From assembly GCF_008629675.1 (NCBI RefSeq), contig NZ_VWOX01000011.1, positions 186,001 through 250,000 on the forward strand: a DNA stretch of 64,000 bases. Direction: 5' to 3'. Origin of the DNA: Roseiconus nitratireducens (GTDB taxonomy: Bacteria > Planctomycetota > Planctomycetia > Pirellulales > Pirellulaceae). How positions within the stretch are numbered: position 1 is the first letter of the stretch; each line of letters starts with the position of its first letter. This document shows, in pieces, positions 35,278 to 45,300 of the stretch. A program made the translations under genes and the position numbers. The notes under the pieces are model-generated. The model did not search any database. It worked only from the letters and a program-made list of their open reading frames with translations, and had not been told where the DNA came from.

Positions 35278-36264
35278 TCATCTTTTGTTTCGAGCCTGCA
35301 TCCAGACGGCATACTCCACCGCGGTGAGCAAGCCGTCGCCGTTCTGATCCGCCATTTCTGGACTCAACAACATCGACTGCCACTCCGAACGGACCAGAGA
35401 GCCGTCATTGTTTTTGTCATACCGCGCAATGATCCGTTTGCTGTACTTGAGCATCTTTTCATCGATCCCGGCAGCGGACTCCTGTGCCAGGGCGAGCTGG
35501 GACTGCTGCTGAACCTTGATCTGATCGATCAGGTTGCCCGCCGCAACCATTGCCTGGGAGGCGACCTCGGCGTCCTTCGACGCGGCGGCCTCGATGACGT
35601 GCGGCAACAGCTGCTCGCCGGAAAGGCCTTGCAACTCCACCAACGACAACAAAGCCAGCGACTGCGGATTTTCTTCCAGTTGCTCGGAGAGCGTTTCGGT
35701 CGTGGCATCGGGCATCCCTTGCAATCGCTTCCGCAGCATTTCGCGTAGCAACTGCAATTGATCGCGTTGGATCACCTGTTGCCGATCCCGTTTGATCTGA
35801 TTCAACGCCTGCAAGCGCTCGTCACAGCAAACGTAACAACTCAGTGCCAGGTCCACCTGCTCCTGATTGGAGAGCGTGGAAAACGGCAGCAATTGATTGG
35901 CCAGTTGGACTTTGACGATGTCCCAGTCTTTTTCATTGGAGAGGTTTCCCATGGCTGCGCGAATCGGTTCGTCAAACCGCTGATCGCGATAACCGCCGCG
36001 GGCAACCATTGCGATCGCGGTGGCCTGACTGGGATCTTCAAAGTCGGCGGCCCGCGTGCACACCAGATTGCGGAACCGGGCCTCGGTGTCGGACATTTGA
36101 GAATCCTCGCCGTCCGCATCGGCGGAGACATCCGCTGGATCGTCGGCCGCGGGTTCCTGCGCGATCGCCGCACCGCTGAGGCAAGCCAAACAGAAGACGA
36201 AGCTCAATGGGACAATCGCCGCGGCCCCGGTCTTGAGTCCGCATCCGCCGAAAAACAATCGCAT
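35278..36264 (-). CDS. Secreted EF-hand protein
   Basis: The 328-residue protein starts at the ATG at 36264 (RLFFGGCGLKTGAAAIVPL); the long in-frame extension to 36420 overlaps nothing sensible. A signal peptide (SFVFCLACLSGAAIAQ) leads to a helical body. Two EF-hand calcium loops sit at the C-terminus: DKNNDGSLVRSEW and DQNGDGLLTAVEY, with Asp, Asn and Gly at the expected positions. The body resembles planctomycete HEAT-like proteins (QANQLLPF, EMLRKRLQGMPD). It follows a sulfatase gene 86 bp downstream on the same strand. A calcium-dependent structural role is inferred. Confidence 0.85.
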   Translation of the reverse strand: MRLFFGGCGLKTGAAAIVPLSFVFCLACLSGAAIAQEPAADDPADVSADADGEDSQMSDTEARFRNLVCTRAADFEDPSQATAIAMVARGGYRDQRFDEPIRAAMGNLSNEKDWDIVKVQLANQLLPFSTLSNQEQVDLALSCYVCCDERLQALNQIKRDRQQVIQRDQLQLLREMLRKRLQGMPDATTETLSEQLEENPQSLALLSLVELQGLSGEQLLPHVIEAAASKDAEVASQAMVAAGNLIDQIKVQQQSQLALAQESAAGIDEKMLKYSKRIIARYDKNNDGSLVRSEWQSMLLSPEMADQNGDGLLTAVEYAVWMQARNKR

Positions 36265-36349
36265 CGCTGTCCCCTTTCGAATTGCTGCCACCCATGAACT
36301 TCCCCAACAGTCTAACCCGATCGGGCGGCCAACGTTTCGCCTGGACGGA

Positions 36350-37744
36350 TCAGGGATCGATCGGATTGCCGAACGCATCGACCAGGGGTGGCTCTTCGAC
36401 ACCCTCCATCGCATCGTCAATCACCGCGCGCAGTTGTTTGCTCGCCGCCCGGTCAGCCTCGGTCTCGTCCGCCGCGCTGACGGCAATTTCCTCCAACGGT
36501 TTGTCGGTCAATCGAAACAGCCGACCGTCCCGGAACAGCTTGTGCGTCCGATTGAGCGCGAACACGTGGCGACCGAAACGTTCTTTGTCCCAGCCCGGTC
36601 GCGGGTCGTACCAGAAGAATGCCGTCTCACGCGTCGGCCCGGATTCACCCCGCAGCTGTGGCAGAAAGCTGATCCCGTCCAGGGAAGCTTGCTTTGCCAG
36701 ATCGGGACGACCGGCCAGATCCAACAGCGTCGGATAGAAGTCCGATGGATCGACGATGCGGTCCACCACGGCGGGCTGAAATCGGTCGGGGCAATGCACG
36801 ATCAGCGGAACATGGATCCCGGTTTGAGTCGGCATCGCTTTGCCGCCCTGGATGACGCGGCCGTCACGAAGCATTGAGTGGACTTCCAAGTGCGTGCCGT
36901 TATCGCTGTAAAAGATCACGACGGTTCCCGCGGCAAGGTCACGATCCCGCAACCCTTGCATCAAGTTCCCCACCGCCACGTCCATGTACTCGATCATGTC
37001 GCCGGCAAACTTCAGATCCGTTTCTTGGGGAACGCTTGGGTCCCAGCCCGTTGTCTTGGGCGTCGGCTGAAACGGCCAGTGCGGAAGCGCCATCGGATAG
37101 TAGACGAAACGCGGCCGGTCGCTGTGGGTGTCCAAGAACTGCAAGATCTTTTCGACCCACACGTCTTCTCCGTAGCGGTCGTGATAAATCTGCAACGTCC
37201 CCGGCGCACCGGCCGTGCCTTCCAACATGGTCGGGTTGGCGTAACGAGACCCCTTGTCTTCGGTGTGCAACGCGTGGAACAACGCGTATTGATCGAAACC
37301 GGCATCTTTCGGATGCATGCCGGTCCCCCGTCGCGCCGATCCGCCGGCGAATTCCGGTGGGTCGTAGGAATGCAGCTGCCATTTGCCGAAGATGCCGGTC
37401 ACGTAACCGGCGTCGGACATCGCGTGGGCGAACGTCCGCTGGCCGGGATCCAGTATGCCAAACGACTGCCAATTGCGATGGTTGTCTTTCCCGGTCATCA
37501 ATTCGATGCGGGTGGGCGTGCACAACGGTTGCGAGTAGGCATGGGTGAATCGCACCCCATCGGCAGCCATCTGGTCCAGGTTGGGCGTGCGGTAGGACTG
37601 GCCGCCGTAGCATCCCAACCCCTCGATGCCCACGTCGTCCGCCATGATCAGAATGATGTCCGGCGGGTCGTCGCCCGCCGACAACGGACCAGGGCCGATC
37701 GTGACAAGCACCAGAAACAGCAACAGCGAGAATGATCGGGCCAT
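36350..37744 (-). CDS. Secreted sulfatase, Cys-type formylglycine
   Basis: The 464-residue protein has a signal peptide (ending PGPLSA, residue 23). The alkaline-phosphatase-like N-terminus IILIMADDVGIEGLGCYGG supplies the paired Asp metal ligands. The formylglycine motif is CTPTR, with C75. The metal region FYSDNGTHLE is present about 290 residues in. Cys-type sites need a formylglycine-generating enzyme, expected elsewhere in the genome. The family removes sulfate from polysaccharides, lipids or steroids; substrate is not predictable. Planctomycetes carry many such genes for algal sulfated glycans. It is the upstream gene of a likely two-gene unit with the EF-hand protein. Confidence 0.93.
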   Translation of the reverse strand: MARSFSLLLFLVLVTIGPGPLSAGDDPPDIILIMADDVGIEGLGCYGGQSYRTPNLDQMAADGVRFTHAYSQPLCTPTRIELMTGKDNHRNWQSFGILDPGQRTFAHAMSDAGYVTGIFGKWQLHSYDPPEFAGGSARRGTGMHPKDAGFDQYALFHALHTEDKGSRYANPTMLEGTAGAPGTLQIYHDRYGEDVWVEKILQFLDTHSDRPRFVYYPMALPHWPFQPTPKTTGWDPSVPQETDLKFAGDMIEYMDVAVGNLMQGLRDRDLAAGTVVIFYSDNGTHLEVHSMLRDGRVIQGGKAMPTQTGIHVPLIVHCPDRFQPAVVDRIVDPSDFYPTLLDLAGRPDLAKQASLDGISFLPQLRGESGPTRETAFFWYDPRPGWDKERFGRHVFALNRTHKLFRDGRLFRLTDKPLEEIAVSAADETEADRAASKQLRAVIDDAMEGVEEPPLVDAFGNPIDP

Positions 37745-38112
37745 CGAACGGTCTCAGAGAAAATGGATAATTTGGGCTATTGTAAAACAAATCGGCCCGC
37801 ACGCCTCCTGGTGCCAAGGTTCCACCGTCCCTTCTGGTTCCAAGGCTCCCGCCTTGGAACCCACTGTCTTCCGGGCTCCGCCCGACAACCACGCGAAGCC
37901 GCCGGCGGAGCCAGCACCCAGGGCGTTCCAGGGCAGGAGCCCGGGAACGAGGGACCATCCTCACCGCGCTTGCGCATAATCCTCCGTCCCTTCTGGTTCC
38001 AAGGCTCCCGCCTTGGAACCCACTGTCTTCCGGGCTCCGCCCGACAACCACGCGAAGCCGCCGGCGGTGCGTTTCCCTTGACGCCGCGAGGGGATCTGCC
38101 TAATCACGGGCT
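37745..38112. other. Gene-free 368-bp stretch holding two repeat copies
   Basis: It contains an 84-bp direct duplication (37825-37908 and 37984-38067) of the GGTTCCAAGG family, and nothing else recognisable. Confidence 0.6.
37825..38067. repeat. 84-bp identical direct duplication, GGTTCCAAGG family
   Basis: The unit at 37825-37908 is repeated without change at 37984-38067 (159-bp period). Each copy carries the hairpin GGTTCCAAGG/CCTTGGAACC. The 75 bp between them matches the tail of the diverged copy near 29660-29700, so the array seems to be a partial tandem of one element. Confidence 0.75.
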
Positions 38113-39336
38113 ATGAGCAAAACCATTTTCTTCTCGGTCGGCGAACCCAGCGGCGACCAGCACGCCGCCCGATTGATCGACGCCCTCAGGCTTGCGGACC
38201 CGTCATTGCGTCTCCGCGGTTTCGGCGGTCCCCGGATGGCGGCGTCCGGATGCGACGTGGACTTGGATCTGACCAGTCACGCCGTCGTGGGGCTGCTGGA
38301 AGTTCTGCCCAAACTGCGCCAGTTCTTTCGCTTTGCCGACCAGGCCGAAGCCGTTTTCGCCTCCGGTCAAATCGAAGCCGTCGTGCTGGTCGACTTCCCG
38401 GGGTTCAACTGGCACATCGCCAAACGGGCAAAAAAATTCGGCATCCCCGTGTATTACTACTGTCCCCCGCAACTTTGGGCCTGGGGTGGATGGCGGATCA
38501 AAAAGATGAAAGCGACCGTGGACCACGTGCTGACCGTTCTGCCGATCGAGCAAACGTTTTTCTCCGACCATGGGCTGCGGTGCACGTACGTCGGGCATCC
38601 GTTTTTTGACGCGGTCGCCGAAACCGAGCTCGACCGACCCACGTTGGACGCGTTGAATGCGTCGGCCGGAACCGGCGGCAGGACCGTTGCAGTATTGCCT
38701 GGATCCAGAACGCACGAAGTCCATCGAAACTGGCCCATCATGCTGCAAGCCATCCGGCGACTGGCCGAGCGTCATCCCGACGTCCGCTTCGCCGTGGCAG
38801 CCTACCGCGAGAAACACCTCCAGGAGTGCCGTGAATCGCTGCTGAACTCGGGACCAGACCTGCCTGTCGATTTCTACGTCGGAGCGACCAGCGAAATCAT
38901 CGAATCGGCTGCGTGCGCCATGATGGTCAGCGGTTCGGTCAGTTTGGAATTGATGGCCCGAAACACTCCCGCGGCCGTGCTCTACCGCGTCGGCCGGTTC
39001 TTGTACGCGTTCGGCAATTGCGTGGTCAAAGTCGACAGCATGACGCTGCCGAACCTGATGGACCCGTCCGATCTGGAGCGTCCTCGCGACCAGCGGGCGT
39101 TCCCGGAGATGGTTTCGGTCGGGAGCCCCAACCCGGCCGTCGATTTTCTGGTCCGTGTCGTCGACCAAATGATCGGTGACGGTGAGGTGCTGGCGGAAAA
39201 ACAGCAGCGTCTGGAGCAATTGTGTCAGCGTTATGCCCGTCCGGGCGCCAGCCGCCGAGCCGCCCAGAGGGTGCTGGAACTGCTGGAATCGGCCGACCCA
39301 TCGCAAAAAATCGGCGCGGCCCGCCAGGCGGCCTAG
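38113..39336 (+). CDS. lpxB: Lipid-A-disaccharide synthase
   Basis: The 407-residue GT19 enzyme joins UDP-diacylglucosamine and lipid X to make the lipid A disaccharide at the inner membrane. It has the opening FSVGEPSGDQHAARLI, DFPGFNWHIAKRAKKFGIPV, the tell-tale YYCPPQLWAWGGWRIKKMK, and PGSRTHEVHRNWPIM. Length is slightly above the usual ~380. Its presence supports a lipid-A-containing outer membrane. No other lpx genes are in the window. It stands between repeat-rich gaps and is probably monocistronic. Confidence 0.96.
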   Translation: MSKTIFFSVGEPSGDQHAARLIDALRLADPSLRLRGFGGPRMAASGCDVDLDLTSHAVVGLLEVLPKLRQFFRFADQAEAVFASGQIEAVVLVDFPGFNWHIAKRAKKFGIPVYYYCPPQLWAWGGWRIKKMKATVDHVLTVLPIEQTFFSDHGLRCTYVGHPFFDAVAETELDRPTLDALNASAGTGGRTVAVLPGSRTHEVHRNWPIMLQAIRRLAERHPDVRFAVAAYREKHLQECRESLLNSGPDLPVDFYVGATSEIIESAACAMMVSGSVSLELMARNTPAAVLYRVGRFLYAFGNCVVKVDSMTLPNLMDPSDLERPRDQRAFPEMVSVGSPNPAVDFLVRVVDQMIGDGEVLAEKQQRLEQLCQRYARPGASRRAAQRVLELLESADPSQKIGAARQAA

Positions 39337-39757
39337 CCGGACAGCGGCTCTTCGAATCAAAAACACCGTGATTTGCAGGGCGCAATGAGCGGCAAGACGC
39401 CAACCACCGGGTGATGCGAGAAACCCGCGGCTCGGCCCTGTCTGAAAACACATAAAACCCGATCGCGGCGGAAAGCCACGCTCTGGCGAGCGTCGCTACT
39501 CATTTTTAGGAATAGCCTGAGGCCAACGCGGCTCGTGCACTGCGGCGTATTCCACGCTCTGGCGAGCGCGGCGACCTCAAGGTGCTGCTGTCCGTCCGGA
39601 ATTGCGTAGATTTTCGGGCAATCTGACGGCCAAAGGCAAACCGGAGTCGACCGCGCGTCGTAGCGACTGTGTGCTGGATCTGCGCCCCATCGGGCGGGCG
39701 GCCGTGCTGCCACGATATCTTCTTCCCCTTGTTGATGATTATCCCCTTTCGAATCTG
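39337..39757. other. Gene-free 421-bp stretch holding a dispersed repeat
   Basis: It holds copy 2 of the CACCGTGATTTGCAG family at about 39358-39500, and shorter fragments of the form CACGCTCTGGCGAGCG near 39480 and 39550. No gene was found. Confidence 0.5.
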
Positions 39758-40543
39758 ATGACGACTGAGACGAACCTCCCCCGCTCTCTCGGGGCCGTGA
39801 TGAGTGCCGAAGCGGGCTTCGAACCCGAGACCGACGACGCCCCCCTACGCGTCTCCGGATTCATTTCACTTCTCCTGGGCCTGATCAGCGGATTCTCGAT
39901 TGTCGCCCTGCCAATGATCGGCTGCGCGATCGCCGCGGTGCTGTTCGGCGTGTTCGCGTTGCGGCGCACCGAGTCTCGGTTGGTTCCGGTGGGGACGACG
40001 GCTGCCAGAATCGGCATCTTTCTGGCGGTCTTGTTTGGATCCTGGGGATTCGCCCGGTCGGCCTTCAAGCAATACACCCTGGGCACCCAGGCCGAACAAT
40101 TCGCCCGTGAGTTCGTGAAGGTTGCCAGCGCCGGAAACCAAGCCTACACCTCCGAACTGCTGAAGAATTACATCAACCGCTACGACCGCACGATGAACTT
40201 GGAAGAGCGCTTTGCGGAGGACCTTGCGGCACGTGATCGGATGATGGAGGAGAACGAGAGAAATGGACTGGGTGGGGAACCGTCGCACCTCGAATCGGTG
40301 ATGGAGCTGGTCAATGGTTACAGTCCCGATCACGAGTGGATTTTGGATCGCCCCGTCCACGTTTATTACCACTACGGTCGCCAATTAGCCGATGTGGTTC
40401 TGGCGGCTGACCGCTCGAAGGATCCCTATCGGATCCGGATCACGCTGGAGCTGATGCGACACAAGGATCGCGGCACCCACGAATGGCACATCGATAACTC
40501 CGGACCCTACCGGAAACGGCTGGTGGCCGAACGCGTGCTGTAG
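39758..40543 (+). CDS. Two-helix membrane protein, hypothetical
   Basis: The 261-residue protein starts at the ATG at 39758 (TTETNLPRSLGAVMSAEAG). Two hydrophobic hairpins lie between residues 35 and 105 (GFISLLLGLISGFSIVALPM and AARIGIFLAVLFGSWGFA). A soluble helix-rich C-terminal domain then contains HEWILDRPVHVYYHYG and ends RKRLVAERVL. The pattern resembles planctomycete DUF4190-like proteins. I do not recognise a function. It is on the plus strand, separated from lpxB by a repeat. Confidence 0.75.
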   Translation: MTTETNLPRSLGAVMSAEAGFEPETDDAPLRVSGFISLLLGLISGFSIVALPMIGCAIAAVLFGVFALRRTESRLVPVGTTAARIGIFLAVLFGSWGFARSAFKQYTLGTQAEQFAREFVKVASAGNQAYTSELLKNYINRYDRTMNLEERFAEDLAARDRMMEENERNGLGGEPSHLESVMELVNGYSPDHEWILDRPVHVYYHYGRQLADVVLAADRSKDPYRIRITLELMRHKDRGTHEWHIDNSGPYRKRLVAERVL

Positions 40544-40736
40544 CCGGCCAGGCCGCGTGTCCCGACAGGGCCCTCGCTGCCGAGCACTGCCCAGCGCTGC
40601 GCTGAACGGCTTTTCGGGCCAGTTTCTCCCCAGCCCAGGTCTCTCCTGGGCCAGGTCCTTCTCGACTACGGGTTCGAAGATCGGCGACCCCGGGACGGCT
40701 ACCGACGCAGCGACCCGCGGCGGAAAGCTCTTGCTG

Positions 40737-41540
40737 TCAACGCTCGCCGCGGCGACGCGTCCGCCGCAAACCGCCTGCCACCACCGCGATGGCGAGGAAA
40801 CTGGCCAGTGTCGCCGGTTCTGGAACTGTCACCGGCTCGGGAACTGTCGGTGCGCGGACGGTCACGTCGTCGAATCGAATGCGTTCGGTGTTGGCATTGG
40901 TATCCACATCGACACGGATGCGAAGCGAGTTGGCGGCAAAGACCGACTGGGTGACCAAGGTCGCGCCCCAGTCCGCATCATCGGTGGCGCCGCCGATCGC
41001 GCGATCGCCGATCAACGTGTGGCCCTGCAGTAACGCCCCGGCCGCCCCAGCACCTTGCCAGTTCTCGATCAGCACGAACGGACCGCCGTCGATCGAATAC
41101 AGCACGTCCAGAAAGTCGGACGTTTCCAGATCCCCGTCTTCTCCCGCCCACAACGACAGTTCCACCGGTCCGGCGACGCCGCTCAGATCGATCAGCGGAC
41201 TCAGCCAACTGGAGCGCCCGTCAACGTCACGGACATCGAAGCGTCCATCGACGACTTGAAACCAATCGGTTGCCGCGCCCAGGGTGGCGGCGGAAATGTC
41301 GATGGTCCAATCCACGCCGGACACATCCAGCGTCGGAAATGGACCGATGGCGCCTTTGCCATCCTGCAACGAAAAGTCTTCAAAGTAGATCACGCCACCG
41401 TTGGCCTGCGGCGTGAATGCGAATGCGCCAATCGCACCCAAGAGGATGAGCCAACGTCCAATGACGTGTCCCATCGCCGGTTGCCCCACCCGTTGTCCCA
41501 TCATGCTGCGCGCCAGCATGCCGTGCCCACTGCCATTCAT
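40737..41540 (-). CDS. PEP-CTERM protein
   Basis: The 267-residue protein uses the ATG at 41540 (start uncertain; 41474 also fits). A signal peptide (LILLGAIGAFAFTPQANGG) leads to a beta-rich extracellular domain (VIYFEDFSLQDGKG; WSLPLID-like strands; VELSLWAGEDGD; RIRVDVDTNANTERIRFDDV). The C-terminal sorting tail is VPEPATLASFLAIAVVAGG followed by a basic RRTRRR end. This signal is processed by exosortase, so that enzyme should exist elsewhere. The domain may bind carbohydrate, but no motif proves it. It lies at the end of a minus-strand run with the giant surface protein. Confidence 0.88.
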   Translation of the reverse strand: MNGSGHGMLARSMMGQRVGQPAMGHVIGRWLILLGAIGAFAFTPQANGGVIYFEDFSLQDGKGAIGPFPTLDVSGVDWTIDISAATLGAATDWFQVVDGRFDVRDVDGRSSWLSPLIDLSGVAGPVELSLWAGEDGDLETSDFLDVLYSIDGGPFVLIENWQGAGAAGALLQGHTLIGDRAIGGATDDADWGATLVTQSVFAANSLRIRVDVDTNANTERIRFDDVTVRAPTVPEPVTVPEPATLASFLAIAVVAGGLRRTRRRGER

Positions 41541-41723
41541 TGCCCCATGCCCCCAGTGATCGTGCGTTGTGCAAGAAAGACCGATGTCCCGATCGCGTGA
41601 CCAGTTTGCGAAACTCTCGCAACGTCGGTCGCGATCACTATAGCGGTCCCCGGACGCCGTCTCAACAATGCCTCCACGAGGCCGCCCGTGCGATGACATC
41701 CGTTGTCATCGGCGCCCGTGAAG

Positions 41724-42194
41724 TCACGTCAGCGTTCTCGTGTCTTCGACGCCGCAGACCTTGCGCGTGATCGGGTTGGCAAACCCGGAAATGAAGACCG
41801 CCGACGCAATCAGGACTCCGATCAAGCCGGTCAGCGGGATGAAGACGATCTTGACCCACAGCGCCTGGTCGGCAAACAGAACGGTTGCCCCCAGCGCTGA
41901 GAGCAAGAACCCGATGATCCACAGAATCACCATGAACTTTTTTGAACACAGGAACCGCTGCATGTCCGTCGCACTCTGGGTGTGTCGGGCGAAGTAGTCG
42001 GAGAGGTTTTCGCCGGTATCGGACCATTGGTAGTCCGAGATGGGGAAGTACCCGTTGCAGTCCGAGCACCAGGTCTGGGTGATGCTTGACATGGGATTGG
42101 AGACAAGTTCAAAGGGCTGACCGCTGACCACCGTTTCATTGTCGCATTGGACGTGACGATAGGCGCGAGATTCGGGAACGGTTGCATCGGACAT
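41724..42194 (-). CDS. Small two-helix membrane protein with CxxC
   Basis: The 156-residue protein starts at the ATG at 42194 (SDATVPESRAYRHVQCDNE). The N-terminal cytoplasmic part has CSDCNGYFPISDYQW, a possible zinc pair. Two membrane segments follow (FMVILWIIGFLLSALGATV and IVFIPLTGLIGVLIASAVFI). The family is unknown; it sits between the giant protein and the PEP-CTERM gene on the same strand. Confidence 0.8.
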   Translation of the reverse strand: MSDATVPESRAYRHVQCDNETVVSGQPFELVSNPMSSITQTWCSDCNGYFPISDYQWSDTGENLSDYFARHTQSATDMQRFLCSKKFMVILWIIGFLLSALGATVLFADQALWVKIVFIPLTGLIGVLIASAVFISGFANPITRKVCGVEDTRTLT

Positions 42195-42389
42195 GGAATC
42201 CCCGCGGTGGGACGAGAAGAAAAGTCGGATCAAAGCAGGCGACGCCGAACGTTCGCTCACGCTGCTTGCGTCGCATTGTAAGCCGGTCCCCAGCTCACGC
42301 CAAAACCAACCCGCGCCACAACCCTGTCTTTGATCAGGCGACAAACGCGGCAAGATGAGCACGGTTGATCTCCCGCCGTGTTCAGCTCG

Positions 42390-45300
42390 TTACCAGGCCG
42401 TCCCTACCAATCCGTCCGTCAGGATTTCATCGATGGCCTGGACCCGGTCCGCCGACGCATCGTCCAAATCTGCCTGCCCGGCATCCGAATCGGTCAGTGC
42501 AACCTCCGAATTTAATATCGCGGACGTGCGATCTGATTCCGAACGCGCCGCTGGCATCGGCGGCCGCCACGTTGCTTCGTTCTCGTCGTGCACGACTCGT
42601 GGGAACACGATCGGTGGCGGATCATTCTGTGACGAAGATGAGGTCGGCTTTGCCAGGAAGTCCGAAAGAAACAGCGTGTTCGAGTCGATGACGGATTCCG
42701 CCGACCCACGCGATGACTCGATGCGACGCGCGATTTCATTGATGACCTGCAATGCGTCCAACGCCGTGATCCGGTCATCGCCGGTCACATCAAAGAACTG
42801 GAATGACTCCAGGACCACCTGATCCAAGGGCCGGATCGTGCCCTGCGACTCAGGATCATCATCGCTGAAAGCACGCCGCGCCAGCTCATTGATCACCACC
42901 AGCGCGTCAATTGCGGACACCTGCCCGCTGGCGTTGACGTCGTATCGATTGATCGGGTTGGAGTAACCGTTGGGATGTGCCGCCTGTCGATCTTGGCCCT
43001 GACGGGTGTACTGCCACACCAGCGTGTCCAACCGAACGATCACGCCGGTGAATTGCCAGGTCGCATCAAGATCCCATCCGGCATCCTCGGGATGCAAAAC
43101 CAAGACATCCGCGACAACCAGCGAATCGGTTGCCGTCAGGTAGCCGGCGGCGGACGCCGTCACTTCAATCGTCTCGGCGGCGTTGACCGATAGATCGTCG
43201 ATCGCTGCAATCGGCACTGGCGCCGACTCGAGCGCACCATCCACAATCGTCAACGAGGTCGGCACGCCGATCCGATCGGCGCCTGCGACGGCCAAGTCCA
43301 CGACCAAATCACCCCGCGGATCGGTTCGTCGGACGACCAGCGATGTCTCGCCACCGAACTCCGAAATCGTCGCATCAGCCAGCAGCAGTTCCAACGGTTC
43401 ATGATCGAGGATCTCGATCGTGGACGTTCCGGGCTGGTACCCCGACCCGCTTGCGGTGACCTGCACCGTCACGGGCCCCTCGAGTTGATCGTCATCGATC
43501 GCTTGGAACGCCACCGGAACCGAGCTCAGCTGTCCGTCGAAAAGGGTGACGATGATTGGCAACTGGAACTGTTCTGGCTGATCGCTATTCAACGCGACGA
43601 CCAGATTCCCGCGCGGATCGGTGCGCGTCACCGTCAACGTGCTGGTCCCGCCCGATTCCGAAATTGCGGGATCGGCAAACGTGACGCTCAGTTGCTCCGC
43701 ATCGGTGACGTCAAGCGATCGAACTCCCTCGTAGCGGACAAATCCCCGCGTCATGGAGTACAGCTGGGCGGCTGCGACCAGGGTGACTGTTTGGGTTCCA
43801 TCGACAAATGGGTCGTCGATTGCGGAGATCGTGATCGGATCGGAAGACATTTTGCCGTCCGGAATGATGACCGAGGTTTGCACGTTCAATGAACTCGGAT
43901 CGCTGTTGCTCAACGAGATCCGCAGTTCGCCATCGGCGTCCTCGCGCGTGATCCGCAGGGTCGCCGTTCCGCCGGACTCGGAAATCGATTCTCGATCGAA
44001 CGATAGCGTCAGCGGGCTCGGCTGGCTGCGATCGATGCCGAACGCCGCGCGATAGTCCCCACCGCGACGGCCATCCCCGGAAGCCCGGTCCGCATAGACC
44101 GACCAGACCGTCGTGCCGTTGATATTGGAATCCAAATACTCACCGTCCAGAAGGTTGCCTCGTGAATCGCGAATCCCCTCAGCCTGCCCGTCCAGTTCGA
44201 CCAGATAAAAGCCCTCGTCCAGAGGTGTGGCGGGCTGAAAGATGGCGGTCAGCGTCGCCGCATCCCATTCGATGCTGCCGTCGGCATCCTGCAGAATGAG
44301 ATCCTGGGAATCGAAAAAGTGCGCGTCTTGCGAGTATCGCACCCGCACCGTGTCCACCGTCAGCGTGGTCGGATCGACCGGGTTGCTGAACGTCCATCGA
44401 ATGTCCTCGCGGTCCGCGGCGGGCTGGACCTGCCCGGGCTGGAAATTCATGTCGACGACGGACACGCCGTGACGCAGTGACATCGGGGCGATCTGGAAGG
44501 TTTCATCCAAAACCGTCGTCTGGCCGGATTCATCCAGCAGCGTCGCGCGGATCTTGTACCACCCCGGATGCAAGTAGCCGCGAGTGAACACGGTGTAGTC
44601 CCCCTGCTCGATCGACCGGTCATAGTCACGCTGGTAGTAGACGTCGACCGGCACGCGATAGTCATCGGCCGTGTCGAATGCCCCGTCCGGACCGGCAGCG
44701 GTGACGATGGGACGACTCCGCTGGGCGGCGATGACATCCAAGGGATCATCGAAGCGCACATCCAACACGTGCGAACTGTAATCCGATTGGGTGACGATCA
44801 ATTGCCTGACCTGTGCCGGCGTGATGTCCAGGGAATCCACGGTAAACGAATAAGGCAACGCACCGCCCGGCACGCCATCACCGGAGATGGAAGGGAACCG
44901 CAATCCGTTCGTTTCGCCATCCAAGACATTGCCGCGGGTATCCGTCAATCCGTCCAGCGTCACCGTGTAAGTATCCGGTGGCAGAGGCTGATGGCCGCGC
45001 CAGATCAGCAGGTTTTTCAGCGGATCGAACACGGCATTTCCCAACTGTGGCCCCGTGGCCGCACCAACAACACGGATGGTTTGAGCATTGATCGATTGCG
45101 GATCCAACGTGTCGTTCATCCAAAAAAGCAACTGCCGAGTCTGGTCGATGACTTCGTCTTGCTGAGGTGAAGCGCGGCGGACACGTGGACCGTCGTTGTC
45201 GAATGCGTCCGTCGGAGCGACTTTCAAGCGGTACTTTCCGACCGTTCCGAATTGCGAAACGACGTCGATCCGATACGTGCCTGACTCCTCGAAGGTGTGA